A DNA stretch of 33,635 nucleotides, from NCBI GenBank assembly GCA_030153045.1, contig JASLID010000051.1, positions 1-33,635 on the forward strand, written 5' to 3'. The first letter of the stretch is position 1, and every line of letters starts with the position of its first letter. The stretch comes from Flavobacterium sp. GTDB lineage: Bacteria; Bacteroidota; Bacteroidia; Flavobacteriales; Flavobacteriaceae. Below, one piece after another: positions 7,231-15,252 of the stretch. Under the pieces are notes generated by a model, which had not been told where the DNA came from, searched no databases, and saw only the letters and a program-made list of their open reading frames with translations. A program made the translations under genes and the position numbers.

Positions 7231-8433
7231 ATGAAAAAAATCTACTTATTAATTACAATTCTTGTTACAACATTAGGATTTGGACAAATTCCAACTAATT
7301 ATTATAGTACCGCCACAGGAACTGGTTATACACTAAAAACTCAATTAAAAAAAATAATTGACAATGTTAATGATGGCCTTTCTCCTGAGTATAGCCATGT
7401 AGATAGAGGCTATGGTTCAGGAACTAGTACCACAAATAATGGCTTGTGGTCTGCCTACGGAACGACTGATATAGATAATGGTATTGGTTATGAAAATGAC
7501 AATACAATTGTTGATATTTATTCTGAAAAACCGTCTAGTACAGATTCTTATAATTTTAATTTTAATACTACAAGCGGAGGAAACAAAGGACAATGTGGTA
7601 GCGGAGGTAGCAATGTCGAAGGAGATTGTTATAATAGGGAACATTTAATTCCTCAATCTTACTTTGGTGGTAGCAATCCTCCATCACAATTTGCAATCAT
7701 GAGGAATGACATACAGCATGTATATCCAACTGATAAGATGGTAAATGGTACAAGAGCTGATTATGCATTTGGAAAAGTTAATGTCGCAACATTTACATCC
7801 ACGAATGGTTCAAAATTAGGAAATGCATTAAATTCCGGCTATTCAGCTGGTTTTTCTGGTACAGTATTTGAACCGATAGATGAATTTAAAGGTGACATTG
7901 CACGTGTGTTTTTTTATTTTGCAACTCGTTATGAGGATAATATGGATGATTTATATTCAACCTACACTGCAGTTGATGCAAGAGCAATGTTTGATGGATC
8001 AATTGACAAAGTATTCTCCCCTACATTTTTGAATATTCTTTTAACTTGGAACCTTCAAGATCCTGTAAGCACAAAAGAAATTGTTAGGAATAATGCTGCT
8101 TATGCCCACCAAAGTAATAGAAATCCTTATATTGATCATCCTGAATATATAAATTCAATTTGGGGAGCTCCTTTAGCCGCTGAAGATTTCGATATGTTAG
8201 CTAGTGTCAGTATTTATCCTAATCCAACTAACGATCATCGTATCAATATTGAAACACCAACAGAACTTGATGAAATTCAATTGATCAACGTAAATGGTCA
8301 AATTATCCAACAAATTAGCCATCCAAAGGCAAAACAGAATGTTTATACAGTTGATAATTTACCAGAAGGGTTTTACTTTTTAAAATTAAATTCTGACAAT
8401 CAGACAACAGTTAAGAAGATTATCATTAACTAA
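7231..8433 (+). CDS. Secreted endonuclease I family nuclease with T9SS sorting domain
   Basis: This 400-residue secreted nuclease begins with a signal peptide (MKKIYLLITILVTTLGFG|Q). Residues about 20-312 form an endonuclease I (EndoI/NucM) domain of the His-metal-finger type. The key motif is CYNREHLIPQS (133-143), with H138 the likely general base, followed by NDIQHVYPTDKMVNGTRADYAFG (159-181) for metal and DNA contacts. Two cysteines (C122, C133) may form a disulfide. The C-terminal 75 residues are a type A T9SS sorting domain, from VSIYPNPT to VKKIIIN, so the protein should cross the outer membrane through the T9SS. EndoI enzymes cut DNA, and some also RNA, with little specificity. It is first of three paralogues in a row and the simplest, with no accessory domain. 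It ends in a strong terminator. Confidence 0.93.
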   Translation: MKKIYLLITILVTTLGFGQIPTNYYSTATGTGYTLKTQLKKIIDNVNDGLSPEYSHVDRGYGSGTSTTNNGLWSAYGTTDIDNGIGYENDNTIVDIYSEKPSSTDSYNFNFNTTSGGNKGQCGSGGSNVEGDCYNREHLIPQSYFGGSNPPSQFAIMRNDIQHVYPTDKMVNGTRADYAFGKVNVATFTSTNGSKLGNALNSGYSAGFSGTVFEPIDEFKGDIARVFFYFATRYEDNMDDLYSTYTAVDARAMFDGSIDKVFSPTFLNILLTWNLQDPVSTKEIVRNNAAYAHQSNRNPYIDHPEYINSIWGAPLAAEDFDMLASVSIYPNPTNDHRINIETPTELDEIQLINVNGQIIQQISHPKAKQNVYTVDNLPEGFYFLKLNSDNQTTVKKIIIN

Positions 8434-8466
8434 ATATAAAGCGGCTAATTAGCCGCTTTTTTTATG
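8410..8466 (+). repeat. 57-bp repeat, copy 1: last codons plus terminator
   Basis: This stretch is identical, base for base, to 10486-10542. It covers the codons for the final VKKIIIN, the TAA stop, a short spacer and the terminator. The sequences on either side differ between the two genes. Confidence 0.95.
8438..8463 (+). terminator. Terminator after the first endonuclease gene
   Basis: AAAGCGGCT (8438-8446) pairs with AGCCGCTTT (8451-8459) around an AATT loop, followed by a T run to 8463. The stem is perfect and lies 4 bases past the stop codon. Confidence 0.92.
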
Positions 8467-8667
8467 CCTGTTTTTTTATTGTTATTGATTTTAATAGCAA
8501 TAACAAGCAATACATCAATATTTTAATAATTAAATTAATATCTATTTAACAAGTTGATAAAATATTTTAATTATAAATAAACATTTAGGAAAAACCATGA
8601 TTTATTATTAGAATTTGGCGTAACTTTACAACCCCAATTTTTTAATTATAGATCTAAATTTTAAACA

Positions 8668-10509
8668 ATGAAAAAAAATTACCTACTATTACTCTTATTA
8701 AGTTCATTTATAGGACTTGCACAAATTCCTGCTGGTTATTATAATACAGCAACAGGATCTGGTTATGTCCTTAAAACTCAATTATACAATATAATCAAAG
8801 ATCATACTGATAGAGGTTACGATGGTTTGTATGTTACTTACGGAACATCGGATAGAGATGTTTTTACTGCTCCTGGTTACGAAAATGACAATACTGTCTA
8901 TGATATGTATACTGAAAATCCAACTGGCAGTACCGGAGAATGTTCGTTCATTTACATAACTGACGAAGACCCCGGAACTGGAGGTACAACCGAATGTGAT
9001 TCGTACAATAGAGAGCATATAATACCTCAATCTATATTTTCTTCAGATTCACCAATGGTTTCTGATGCACACTTTATTACACCTACAGACAAACATGTTA
9101 ATGGTGTAAGATCAAATTTTCCGCACGGAACAGTTGGAACTGCAACATTTACCTCAAACAATGGAGGTAGATTAGGAAATTCAACAGTTACTGGTTATTC
9201 TGGAACTGCCTTTGAGCCTAATAGTGCTTTTAAAGGTGATATTGCTAGAATGTATTTTTATTTTGTCACTAGATACGAAAATCTTGTTGCAGGTTATAGT
9301 TATGGAATGTTTAACAATACCAGTAATCAGGTATTTACAAATGGATTCAAAGATTTGCTAATGGCTTGGCACAATTCTGATCCAGTGAGTATTTTTGAAA
9401 CAACACGTAACAATGCCATATATGCCCGCCAAGGAAACAGAAACCCATACATTGATCACCCTGAATATGTAGATATGGTTTGGGGATGTCCTGCTGATGC
9501 CATTGCACCAACAGCTGCAACTGGTTTAATAGTGACTGGTACTACATCAAATTCAGCATCATTAAGTTGGAATGCAGCCACTGATAATACAGGTGTGACA
9601 GGTTATGATGTTTATGTAAACGGAATTTATAATACTACAACAGGGAATGTAACATATACCGTAACAGGATTATCTGCTTCTACTACTTATAATTTCTATG
9701 TTATCGCTAAAGATTGCCAAGGAAATACCTCTCCTGTAAGTAATAATGTGAACGGCACTACAACTGCAGGAGGAACAGGTACAGCTAGCGAATTGTTTTT
9801 TTCTGAATATGTTGAAGGAACCGCTACAAACAAAGGATTGGAAATTATCAATCTAACGGGATCACCAGTTGATTTATCAATCTATAGCATAAAAAGACAA
9901 ACAAATGGAGCTGGAGCATGGAGCAGTGGTTTGGCACTAACAGGTACACTGGTAAACGGAAGCGTATTTTTAATAACTAGTAATACTATAGCTCCCCCTT
10001 GTGTTCCAAGCGCAGCAGCTAATATTTCTTCAGCCGCTGGTGAAATGCAATTTAATGGAAACGACCCTATGGGATTATTTAAAAATGGTGTTTTAATTGA
10101 TATCATTGGTGTTCTTGATGGTGGTGCTGCAAATTTTTCAATAGATGAAACTTTGAGACGTAAATCAACCGTAACCTCTCCTAATACAGTCTTCAACAAG
10201 GGCGCAGAATGGGTAGTTTTACCTGTCAATACATGTGGTGGTCTTGGAGACGCGACCTTAAATACAAATGAATTCAGTGAAAAGTCATTTAACATTTACC
10301 CAAATCCATCAAATGGCAAATTCAATATTGATTTTGAAGATGATGGAAATTATTCTTTAGAAATTTTTTCTACAATCGGACAAAAAGTTTATGAATTAAA
10401 AGAAAGTAATAACAAAACCATAGAAATTAATAATCTTCAGCAGGGGATTTACCTAGTAAAAATTACAAAGGACTCCAAATCAATCGTTAAGAAGATTATC
10501 ATTAACTAA
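8668..10509 (+). CDS. Secreted endonuclease I with FN3, lamin-tail and T9SS domains
   Basis: This 613-residue secreted protein has a signal peptide (MKKNYLLLLLLSSFIGLA|Q). The EndoI nuclease domain spans residues about 19-273, with SYNREHIIPQS (112-122; H117 catalytic) and 'SDAHFITPTDKHVNGVRSNFPHG' (132-154). A fibronectin type III domain follows (about 281-367, PTAATGLIVTGTTSNSASLS onward). Next is a lamin-tail-like domain (about 372-525, ELFFSEYVEGTATNKGLEI onward, with SIYSIKRQTNGAGAW). Last is a T9SS type A sorting domain (540-613, FNIYPNPSNGKF to VKKIIIN). FN3 and lamin-tail modules often follow secreted nucleases and probably aid binding to substrate or cell surface. The catalytic core is closely related to the neighbours on both sides. 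The gene ends in a terminator identical to that of the previous gene. Confidence 0.93.
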   Translation: MKKNYLLLLLLSSFIGLAQIPAGYYNTATGSGYVLKTQLYNIIKDHTDRGYDGLYVTYGTSDRDVFTAPGYENDNTVYDMYTENPTGSTGECSFIYITDEDPGTGGTTECDSYNREHIIPQSIFSSDSPMVSDAHFITPTDKHVNGVRSNFPHGTVGTATFTSNNGGRLGNSTVTGYSGTAFEPNSAFKGDIARMYFYFVTRYENLVAGYSYGMFNNTSNQVFTNGFKDLLMAWHNSDPVSIFETTRNNAIYARQGNRNPYIDHPEYVDMVWGCPADAIAPTAATGLIVTGTTSNSASLSWNAATDNTGVTGYDVYVNGIYNTTTGNVTYTVTGLSASTTYNFYVIAKDCQGNTSPVSNNVNGTTTAGGTGTASELFFSEYVEGTATNKGLEIINLTGSPVDLSIYSIKRQTNGAGAWSSGLALTGTLVNGSVFLITSNTIAPPCVPSAAANISSAAGEMQFNGNDPMGLFKNGVLIDIIGVLDGGAANFSIDETLRRKSTVTSPNTVFNKGAEWVVLPVNTCGGLGDATLNTNEFSEKSFNIYPNPSNGKFNIDFEDDGNYSLEIFSTIGQKVYELKESNNKTIEINNLQQGIYLVKITKDSKSIVKKIIIN

Positions 10510-10542
10510 ATATAAAGCGGCTAATTAGCCGCTTTTTTTATG
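10486..10542 (+). repeat. 57-bp repeat, copy 2: last codons plus terminator
   Basis: Identical to 8410-8466 over all 57 bases. The coding sequence immediately upstream, although also a T9SS sorting domain, is clearly diverged. Confidence 0.95.
10514..10539 (+). terminator. Terminator after the second endonuclease gene
   Basis: The stem AAAGCGGCT/AGCCGCTTT has an AATT loop and a seven-T tail, the same as at 8438-8463. Confidence 0.92.
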
Positions 10543-10861
10543 TCTTTAATTTACAGAATTAAAAAAAAACTCAAAAAGAATATTTTTTTATTAAAAATAA
10601 AAAAACAACCAGTAAGTAAAATCTGATATAAAAATTAATTATCAACAAGTAAACCCTTTATAATCAAACAATTGTTAATAAAAATATTGTTTTTTATCAT
10701 TAAAACGGCCTTCGGGTCGTTTTTTTATTTCTATATTTCATAACCAAAAATTAGTTAATGTTTAATTTAAAACCCTTTTGCCCAAAGGGATATCTTCGCA
10801 GTTGAAAATACCTAAATGGAGAACCAAAAACAAAAAACAAAAACAAGAAAACCCAAATTAA
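10540..10861. other. Gene-free spacer with an orphan terminator
   Basis: This stretch between the second and third nuclease genes is very A+T-rich and encodes no credible protein. It holds a second terminator (10702-10726) that no visible gene needs. Near 10791-10798 a TATCTTCG element could be the -7 box of the third nuclease gene, overlapping a small CCCTTT/AAAGGG inverted repeat (10773-10789). The leader before the ATG at 10862 is strongly A-rich. Confidence 0.5.
10702..10726 (+). terminator. Orphan UUCG-tetraloop terminator
   Basis: AAAACGGCC (10702-10710) pairs with GGTCGTTTT (10715-10723, one G-T pair) around a TTCG tetraloop, with T continuing to 10726. The preceding gene already ends in a strong terminator about 160 bases earlier. 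Confidence 0.8.
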
Positions 10862-13405
10862 ATGAAACAAAAATTACAATTACTAGTAATCCTACTATCT
10901 TTTGGATGCTTTGCACAAGCACCAGCAGGATATTATAACTCGGCAACCGGTACAGGTTATACTCTAAAAACCCAGTTATACAATATTATTAAAGGTCATA
11001 CCGATAGAGGTTATGCCGGACTTTGGACTACGTACCAAACTTCGGATAGGGATAATCAAAATGAGAACGACAATACCATCTTCGATTTATATTCGGAAAA
11101 CCAATCTGGAACCGACCCTTACAATTACACATATAGTACTGGTCAATGCGGAACTTACTCTTCAGAAGGTGATTGTTACAATCGCGAGCATATGATCCCG
11201 CAATCGGTATTTAATTCAAATGCACCAATGGTATCAGACGCACACTTCATACCTCCTACAGATGGAAAAGTAAACGGAATGCGTGCAGATTATCCTCACG
11301 GAAATGTTGCTTCAGCATCTTGGACATCACAAAACGGCAGTAAATTAGGAACAAGTGCTGTTTCTGGTTACTCAGGAACCGTTTTTGAACCGAATGCAGC
11401 ATTTAAAGGTGATATCGCACGTATGTATTTTTATTTTGCTACACGCTATGAAAATACGGTAGCTGGATATTCTTATGACATGTTTAATGGAACAAGCAAT
11501 CAGGTTTTTACAACAGCTTTCAGAGATATGTTATTAACGTGGCACGCTGCTGATCCGGTAAGCGCTCGCGAGATTGCACGTAATAATGCTCTTTACACAC
11601 GTCAAGGAAACAGAAACCCATACATTGACAATCCAAGTTATGTGAATATGGTTTGGGGAGGCGGTGCACCAGACACAACAGCTCCAACAGCTCCAACGAA
11701 TCTGGCTTCTGCAAATATTACAACCACCACTTTTACATTATCTTGGACAGCCTCAACAGACAATGTAGGTGTTACAGGGTATGATGTATATCAAGCTGGC
11801 GTTTTAAAAACATCGGTTACAACAACTTCTGCATCCATAACAGGATTAACAGCTTCAACTACTTATTCTTTCACAGTGAAAGCAAAAGATGCGGCTGGAA
11901 ATGTATCAGCAGCAAGTAATGCTTTAAACGTAACCACTGCTTCTCCTACATATTGTACATCAAAAGGTGGAAGTGTTGCTGATGAATACATAGGAAGAGT
12001 ACAATTAGGAACGATCAACAATACATCAACAGGAAACAATGGTTACACAGATTTTACCAGTATTTCAACTGATTTGACTAAAGGTACTTCTGCTACAATT
12101 ATTGTTACACCAACATGGACTGGTTCAGCTTATCCTGAAGGTTTTGCAGTTTGGATTGACTATAATAATGACAAAGATTTTGATGACTCTGGAGAACTAG
12201 TTTATAGCAGAGCTGCTTCAACAGCAACACCCGCAAGCGGAAGTTTTACTCCTCCAACAACTGCAATCACTGGAACGACAAGAATGAGAGTTTCGATGAA
12301 ATACAATGGAATCCCAACTACTTGTGAGTCATTCCAATATGGTGAAGTGGAAGATTATACAGTAAACCTAACCACAACAGCACCAGATACAACAGCTCCG
12401 ACTGCTCCAACTAACTTAACAGCTTCAGGAACAACAGCTACAGCTACTAATTTATCTTGGACTGCTTCTACTGATAATGTTGCTGTAACTGGATACGAAG
12501 TATATGAAGGAACAAATTTACTGAACACTGTAACTGGTACTACTTATAATGTAACCGGATTAACGGCTTCTACAGCTTATTCTTTTTCAGTTAAAGCTAA
12601 AGATGCTGCGGGAAATATTTCTTCATCAAGTAATACAGTGAATGTGACTACTTCAGCATCTGGTGGATCTATTACTGAATTGTATTTCTCAGAATATTTA
12701 GAAGGCTCTTCAAACAACAAAGCATTAGAAATTGCCAATGCTACTGGAGCTTCTGTAAGTATGTCTATTTACAGCATCAAAAAACAAACCAACGGAGCTG
12801 GTGCATGGAGCACAGGATTAGCTCTTACCGGAACTCTAACCAACAATGGTAAGTTTGTAATTGTAAACAGCAGCATTGCTTCAGCGTGTTATTCAACTGC
12901 AACAGCAAATTTATCGACTGCAGCTGGTGAAATGTCTTTTAACGGAAATGATGCCGTAGGTTTATTTAAAAATGGTGTTTTAATCGATGTTATTGGAACT
13001 TTTGATGGTGGTACTGCAAATTTCTCAGCCGATGAAACTATGAGAAGAAAAACTGCAGCAACTGTTCCGGCAACAACTTTCAATAAAACAGCTGATTGGG
13101 ATGTTTATGCCGTAGATACTTGCTCAGGAATTGGAAATAAAACAAGCCAAACTGCTATAGTAACTAACAATGATGTAGATTTCAAAATATATCCAAATCC
13201 ATCAAACGGAAATTTTAACATAAGAATCAATAATTCAAATGAAACTTATGCTATCGAAATATTTTCTGCTGTAGGACAAAAAGTTTTTGAAAAAGAAAAT
13301 ACTAATAGTGCTACTATTTCTGTATCATATTTACAAAAAGGTGTCTACTTAGTCAAACTAACTCAAAACTCAAAATCGATTACTCAAAAAATTGTAATCA
13401 ACTAA
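10862..13405 (+). CDS. Secreted multidomain endonuclease I (FN3-GEVED-FN3-lamin tail-T9SS)
   Basis: This 847-residue protein is the largest of the three nuclease paralogues. After the signal peptide (MKQKLQLLVILLSFGCFA|Q) comes an EndoI domain (about 19-267) with CYNREHMIPQS (105-115; H110 catalytic) and 'SDAHFIPPTDGKVNGMRADYPHG'. Then follow FN3 (272-360), a GEVED domain (about 364-503; YCTSKGG at its start, WIDYNNDKDFDDSGELV in the middle, YGEVEDYTV at its end), a second FN3 (511-597), a lamin-tail-like domain (603-755, ELYFSEYLEGSSNNKALEI onward) and a T9SS type A sorting domain (773-847, FKIYPNPSNGNF to TQKIVIN). The two FN3 copies share 'LSWTASTDNV.VTGY' and 'KAKDAAGN', so they look like an internal duplication. 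GEVED modules are frequent in secreted flavobacterial proteases and nucleases; their ligand is unknown. Predicted extracellular DNA degradation. Confidence 0.93.
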   Translation: MKQKLQLLVILLSFGCFAQAPAGYYNSATGTGYTLKTQLYNIIKGHTDRGYAGLWTTYQTSDRDNQNENDNTIFDLYSENQSGTDPYNYTYSTGQCGTYSSEGDCYNREHMIPQSVFNSNAPMVSDAHFIPPTDGKVNGMRADYPHGNVASASWTSQNGSKLGTSAVSGYSGTVFEPNAAFKGDIARMYFYFATRYENTVAGYSYDMFNGTSNQVFTTAFRDMLLTWHAADPVSAREIARNNALYTRQGNRNPYIDNPSYVNMVWGGGAPDTTAPTAPTNLASANITTTTFTLSWTASTDNVGVTGYDVYQAGVLKTSVTTTSASITGLTASTTYSFTVKAKDAAGNVSAASNALNVTTASPTYCTSKGGSVADEYIGRVQLGTINNTSTGNNGYTDFTSISTDLTKGTSATIIVTPTWTGSAYPEGFAVWIDYNNDKDFDDSGELVYSRAASTATPASGSFTPPTTAITGTTRMRVSMKYNGIPTTCESFQYGEVEDYTVNLTTTAPDTTAPTAPTNLTASGTTATATNLSWTASTDNVAVTGYEVYEGTNLLNTVTGTTYNVTGLTASTAYSFSVKAKDAAGNISSSSNTVNVTTSASGGSITELYFSEYLEGSSNNKALEIANATGASVSMSIYSIKKQTNGAGAWSTGLALTGTLTNNGKFVIVNSSIASACYSTATANLSTAAGEMSFNGNDAVGLFKNGVLIDVIGTFDGGTANFSADETMRRKTAATVPATTFNKTADWDVYAVDTCSGIGNKTSQTAIVTNNDVDFKIYPNPSNGNFNIRINNSNETYAIEIFSAVGQKVFEKENTNSATISVSYLQKGVYLVKLTQNSKSITQKIVIN

Positions 13406-13421
13406 AAAATTATAAAAATTT

Positions 13422-13449
13422 AAAAGCGGCTAAATTAGCCGCTTTTTTT
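13422..13449 (+). terminator. Terminator after the third endonuclease gene
   Basis: AAAAGCGGCT (13422-13431) pairs with AGCCGCTTTT (13437-13446) around an AAATT loop, then T to 13449. The stem is the same as in the two other nuclease terminators, but the loop has one extra base. Confidence 0.9.
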
Positions 13450-13510
13450 ATTCAAAATTTAATCATTAAATTCGCACACAAATTCAAAATATCCACACTA
13501 ATTTTTACAA

Positions 13511-15166
13511 ATGAAAAGAACAATACTATTTTTATTATTAATCACAATTAATTTTAATTACGCTCAGACCAATACTGAATTTGAGAAAAATCAAGTTATA
13601 ATTGAGTTAAAAGATTTTGACCATAATAAAATAGCACTATCAAACAACCAGTTTGGAATTCTTTTGCTGGATAATCTAAATGTATTTCAAAAACTGAATC
13701 GAATTGAAGCCATCGGAAATTATAAAATAACCAAAACCTTTTTGTTGACTTTTGATGAAAATAAGGATGTTGAACAATTGTGCAAAGAATATTTAAAATT
13801 ACAATGCATAGCGCATGCAGAACCCAATTACATTGCTACCGCTGGAGGAATGGAACAAAATTCTGAAATGGCTACAGTTCCTGTCGACACCTACTTTAAC
13901 CGTCAGTGGGGATTGTTCAATAACGGAACATTATCTGGAGTTGGTACCATAGAAAATGATGCTGATGTAGATATGGAGTTGGCATGGGATATTCAAACGG
14001 GAGATCCAAATATGATTATTGCTGTTCCTGATAGCGGATTGAGAATGTCACATCCGGAAATTGCTTCCCGTATTTGGATAAATCCAAGTGAAATTGCAGG
14101 GAATGGAATTGATGATGATGGAAATGGGTTAATCGATGATATAAACGGTTGGGATTGGGTTAATAATGACAATAATCCTACAGATGATCATGGTCACGGA
14201 ACTAATGTATGCGGCATCATTGGAGCTATACCAAACAATAATAGTTTGTATTCTGGAGTAAACTGGAACAGTAAAATTATGCCACTAAAAGTTTTAAATT
14301 CAAGTAATAGCGGATCCTATGCCGGAATGGCTAATTCAATATATTATGCTGTAGATCATGGAGCAAAAGTGATTAGTATGTCTATTGGAGGTAGCAGTGC
14401 ATCATCTACAATTGGAAATGCAGTTAGCTATGCCAATACGCACAATGTGGTGTTTGTGGCTTGTATGATGAATAATAACAATAATATTACTTATTACCCT
14501 GCAGGATATTCTACAACTTACAACAATGTAATAGCCGTAGGATCAACCAATCCTAATGACGACAGAACTGCCCCATTTTTTTGGAGTCAAACAAGCGGGA
14601 GCAGCTTTGGAAACCATATTAATGTGGTTGCACCAGGAAATTATATTTACGGATTAACTTCTACAAGTGATACCACTACCAATTATTGGGGAGGAACATC
14701 TCAAGCGACACCACTGGTTGCTGGAGTAGCATCATTGATGTTAGCTCAAAACCCAAATTTAACGCCTAGTCAGGTTAGAACCATTCTACAAAATACTGCA
14801 GAAGATCAAAAAGGATTGCCAGCAGAAGATGTTGCAGGATTCGATATTTACCACGGTTGGGGTAGAATTAATGCACATCAAGCATTACAGCAAACATTAA
14901 ACAATCAGGAATTTGAATCTTTTCAACAGGAATTTTATGTTGTAAATCCTGTACTCAATAAAAATATTGAACTGTGGAATAAAGGAAATTATATGGATAA
15001 TTTTCAAGTAAAATTATTTAGTCTTGATGGAAAATTACTTGTTAATACTGAGATTAATGTTAATACAACAAAAAACGAAATCAAATTCGATAATCCTGCC
15101 GGTATCTACATCTTGCAAATTGATAATGAAAAATATAGAAAAACATTTAAAATCACTATGCAATAA
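13511..15166 (+). CDS. Secreted subtilisin-like (S8) serine protease
   Basis: This 551-residue secreted protease has a signal peptide (MKRTILFLLLITINFNYA|Q). A propeptide of about 90 residues resembles the fervidolysin-type inhibitor/chaperone (QVIIELKDFD ... AHAEPNYI). The S8 catalytic domain spans about 125-465. The triad is D174 (AVPDSGLRMSHPEI), H229 (DDHGHGTNVCGIIGA) and S397 (GGTSQATPLVAGVASL). An acidic loop, GNGIDDDGNGLIDDINGWD (198-216), looks like a calcium site. The oxyanion asparagine appears to be N321, but it sits in ACMMN instead of the usual AAGN. The C-terminal 80 residues (VKLFSLDGKLLVNTEI ... GIYILQIDNEKYRKTFKIT) resemble a T9SS sorting domain that lacks the IYPNP opening. 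A role in extracellular protein breakdown fits the nuclease neighbours. Confidence 0.92.
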   Translation: MKRTILFLLLITINFNYAQTNTEFEKNQVIIELKDFDHNKIALSNNQFGILLLDNLNVFQKLNRIEAIGNYKITKTFLLTFDENKDVEQLCKEYLKLQCIAHAEPNYIATAGGMEQNSEMATVPVDTYFNRQWGLFNNGTLSGVGTIENDADVDMELAWDIQTGDPNMIIAVPDSGLRMSHPEIASRIWINPSEIAGNGIDDDGNGLIDDINGWDWVNNDNNPTDDHGHGTNVCGIIGAIPNNNSLYSGVNWNSKIMPLKVLNSSNSGSYAGMANSIYYAVDHGAKVISMSIGGSSASSTIGNAVSYANTHNVVFVACMMNNNNNITYYPAGYSTTYNNVIAVGSTNPNDDRTAPFFWSQTSGSSFGNHINVVAPGNYIYGLTSTSDTTTNYWGGTSQATPLVAGVASLMLAQNPNLTPSQVRTILQNTAEDQKGLPAEDVAGFDIYHGWGRINAHQALQQTLNNQEFESFQQEFYVVNPVLNKNIELWNKGNYMDNFQVKLFSLDGKLLVNTEINVNTTKNEIKFDNPAGIYILQIDNEKYRKTFKITMQ

Positions 15167-15191
15167 GTGAAACCATTTAAAATTTAATTTT

Positions 15192-15199
15192 TAAATTTG
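15192..15199 (+). promoter_or_regulatory. Candidate -7 element for purL
   Basis: TAAATTTG matches TAnnTTTG and lies 53 bases before the ATG at 15253. The expected start site would place the hairpin at 15216-15233 inside the leader. Confidence 0.45.
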
Positions 15200-15215
15200 C
15201 ACTTTCAAACAACAA

Positions 15216-15233
15216 CTACCTGTCGGCAGATAG
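15216..15233. repeat. Short REP-like hairpin in the purL leader
   Basis: CTACCTG (15216-15222) and CAGATAG (15227-15233) form a 6-of-7 inverted repeat around TCGG. It resembles CTGCCTGTCGGCAGG-type elements that I recall from Flavobacterium intergenic DNA. Confidence 0.4.
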
Positions 15234-15252
15234 GAACAAAACAACACACACA

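Noticed and set aside
10816..10938. Out-of-frame small ORF (about 40 codons, starting MENQKQK) overlapping the start of the third nuclease gene
   Set aside because: It is Lys/Gln/Thr-rich only because the leader is A-rich, and it then reads through the nuclease signal peptide in another frame. No promoter or conservation evidence supports it.
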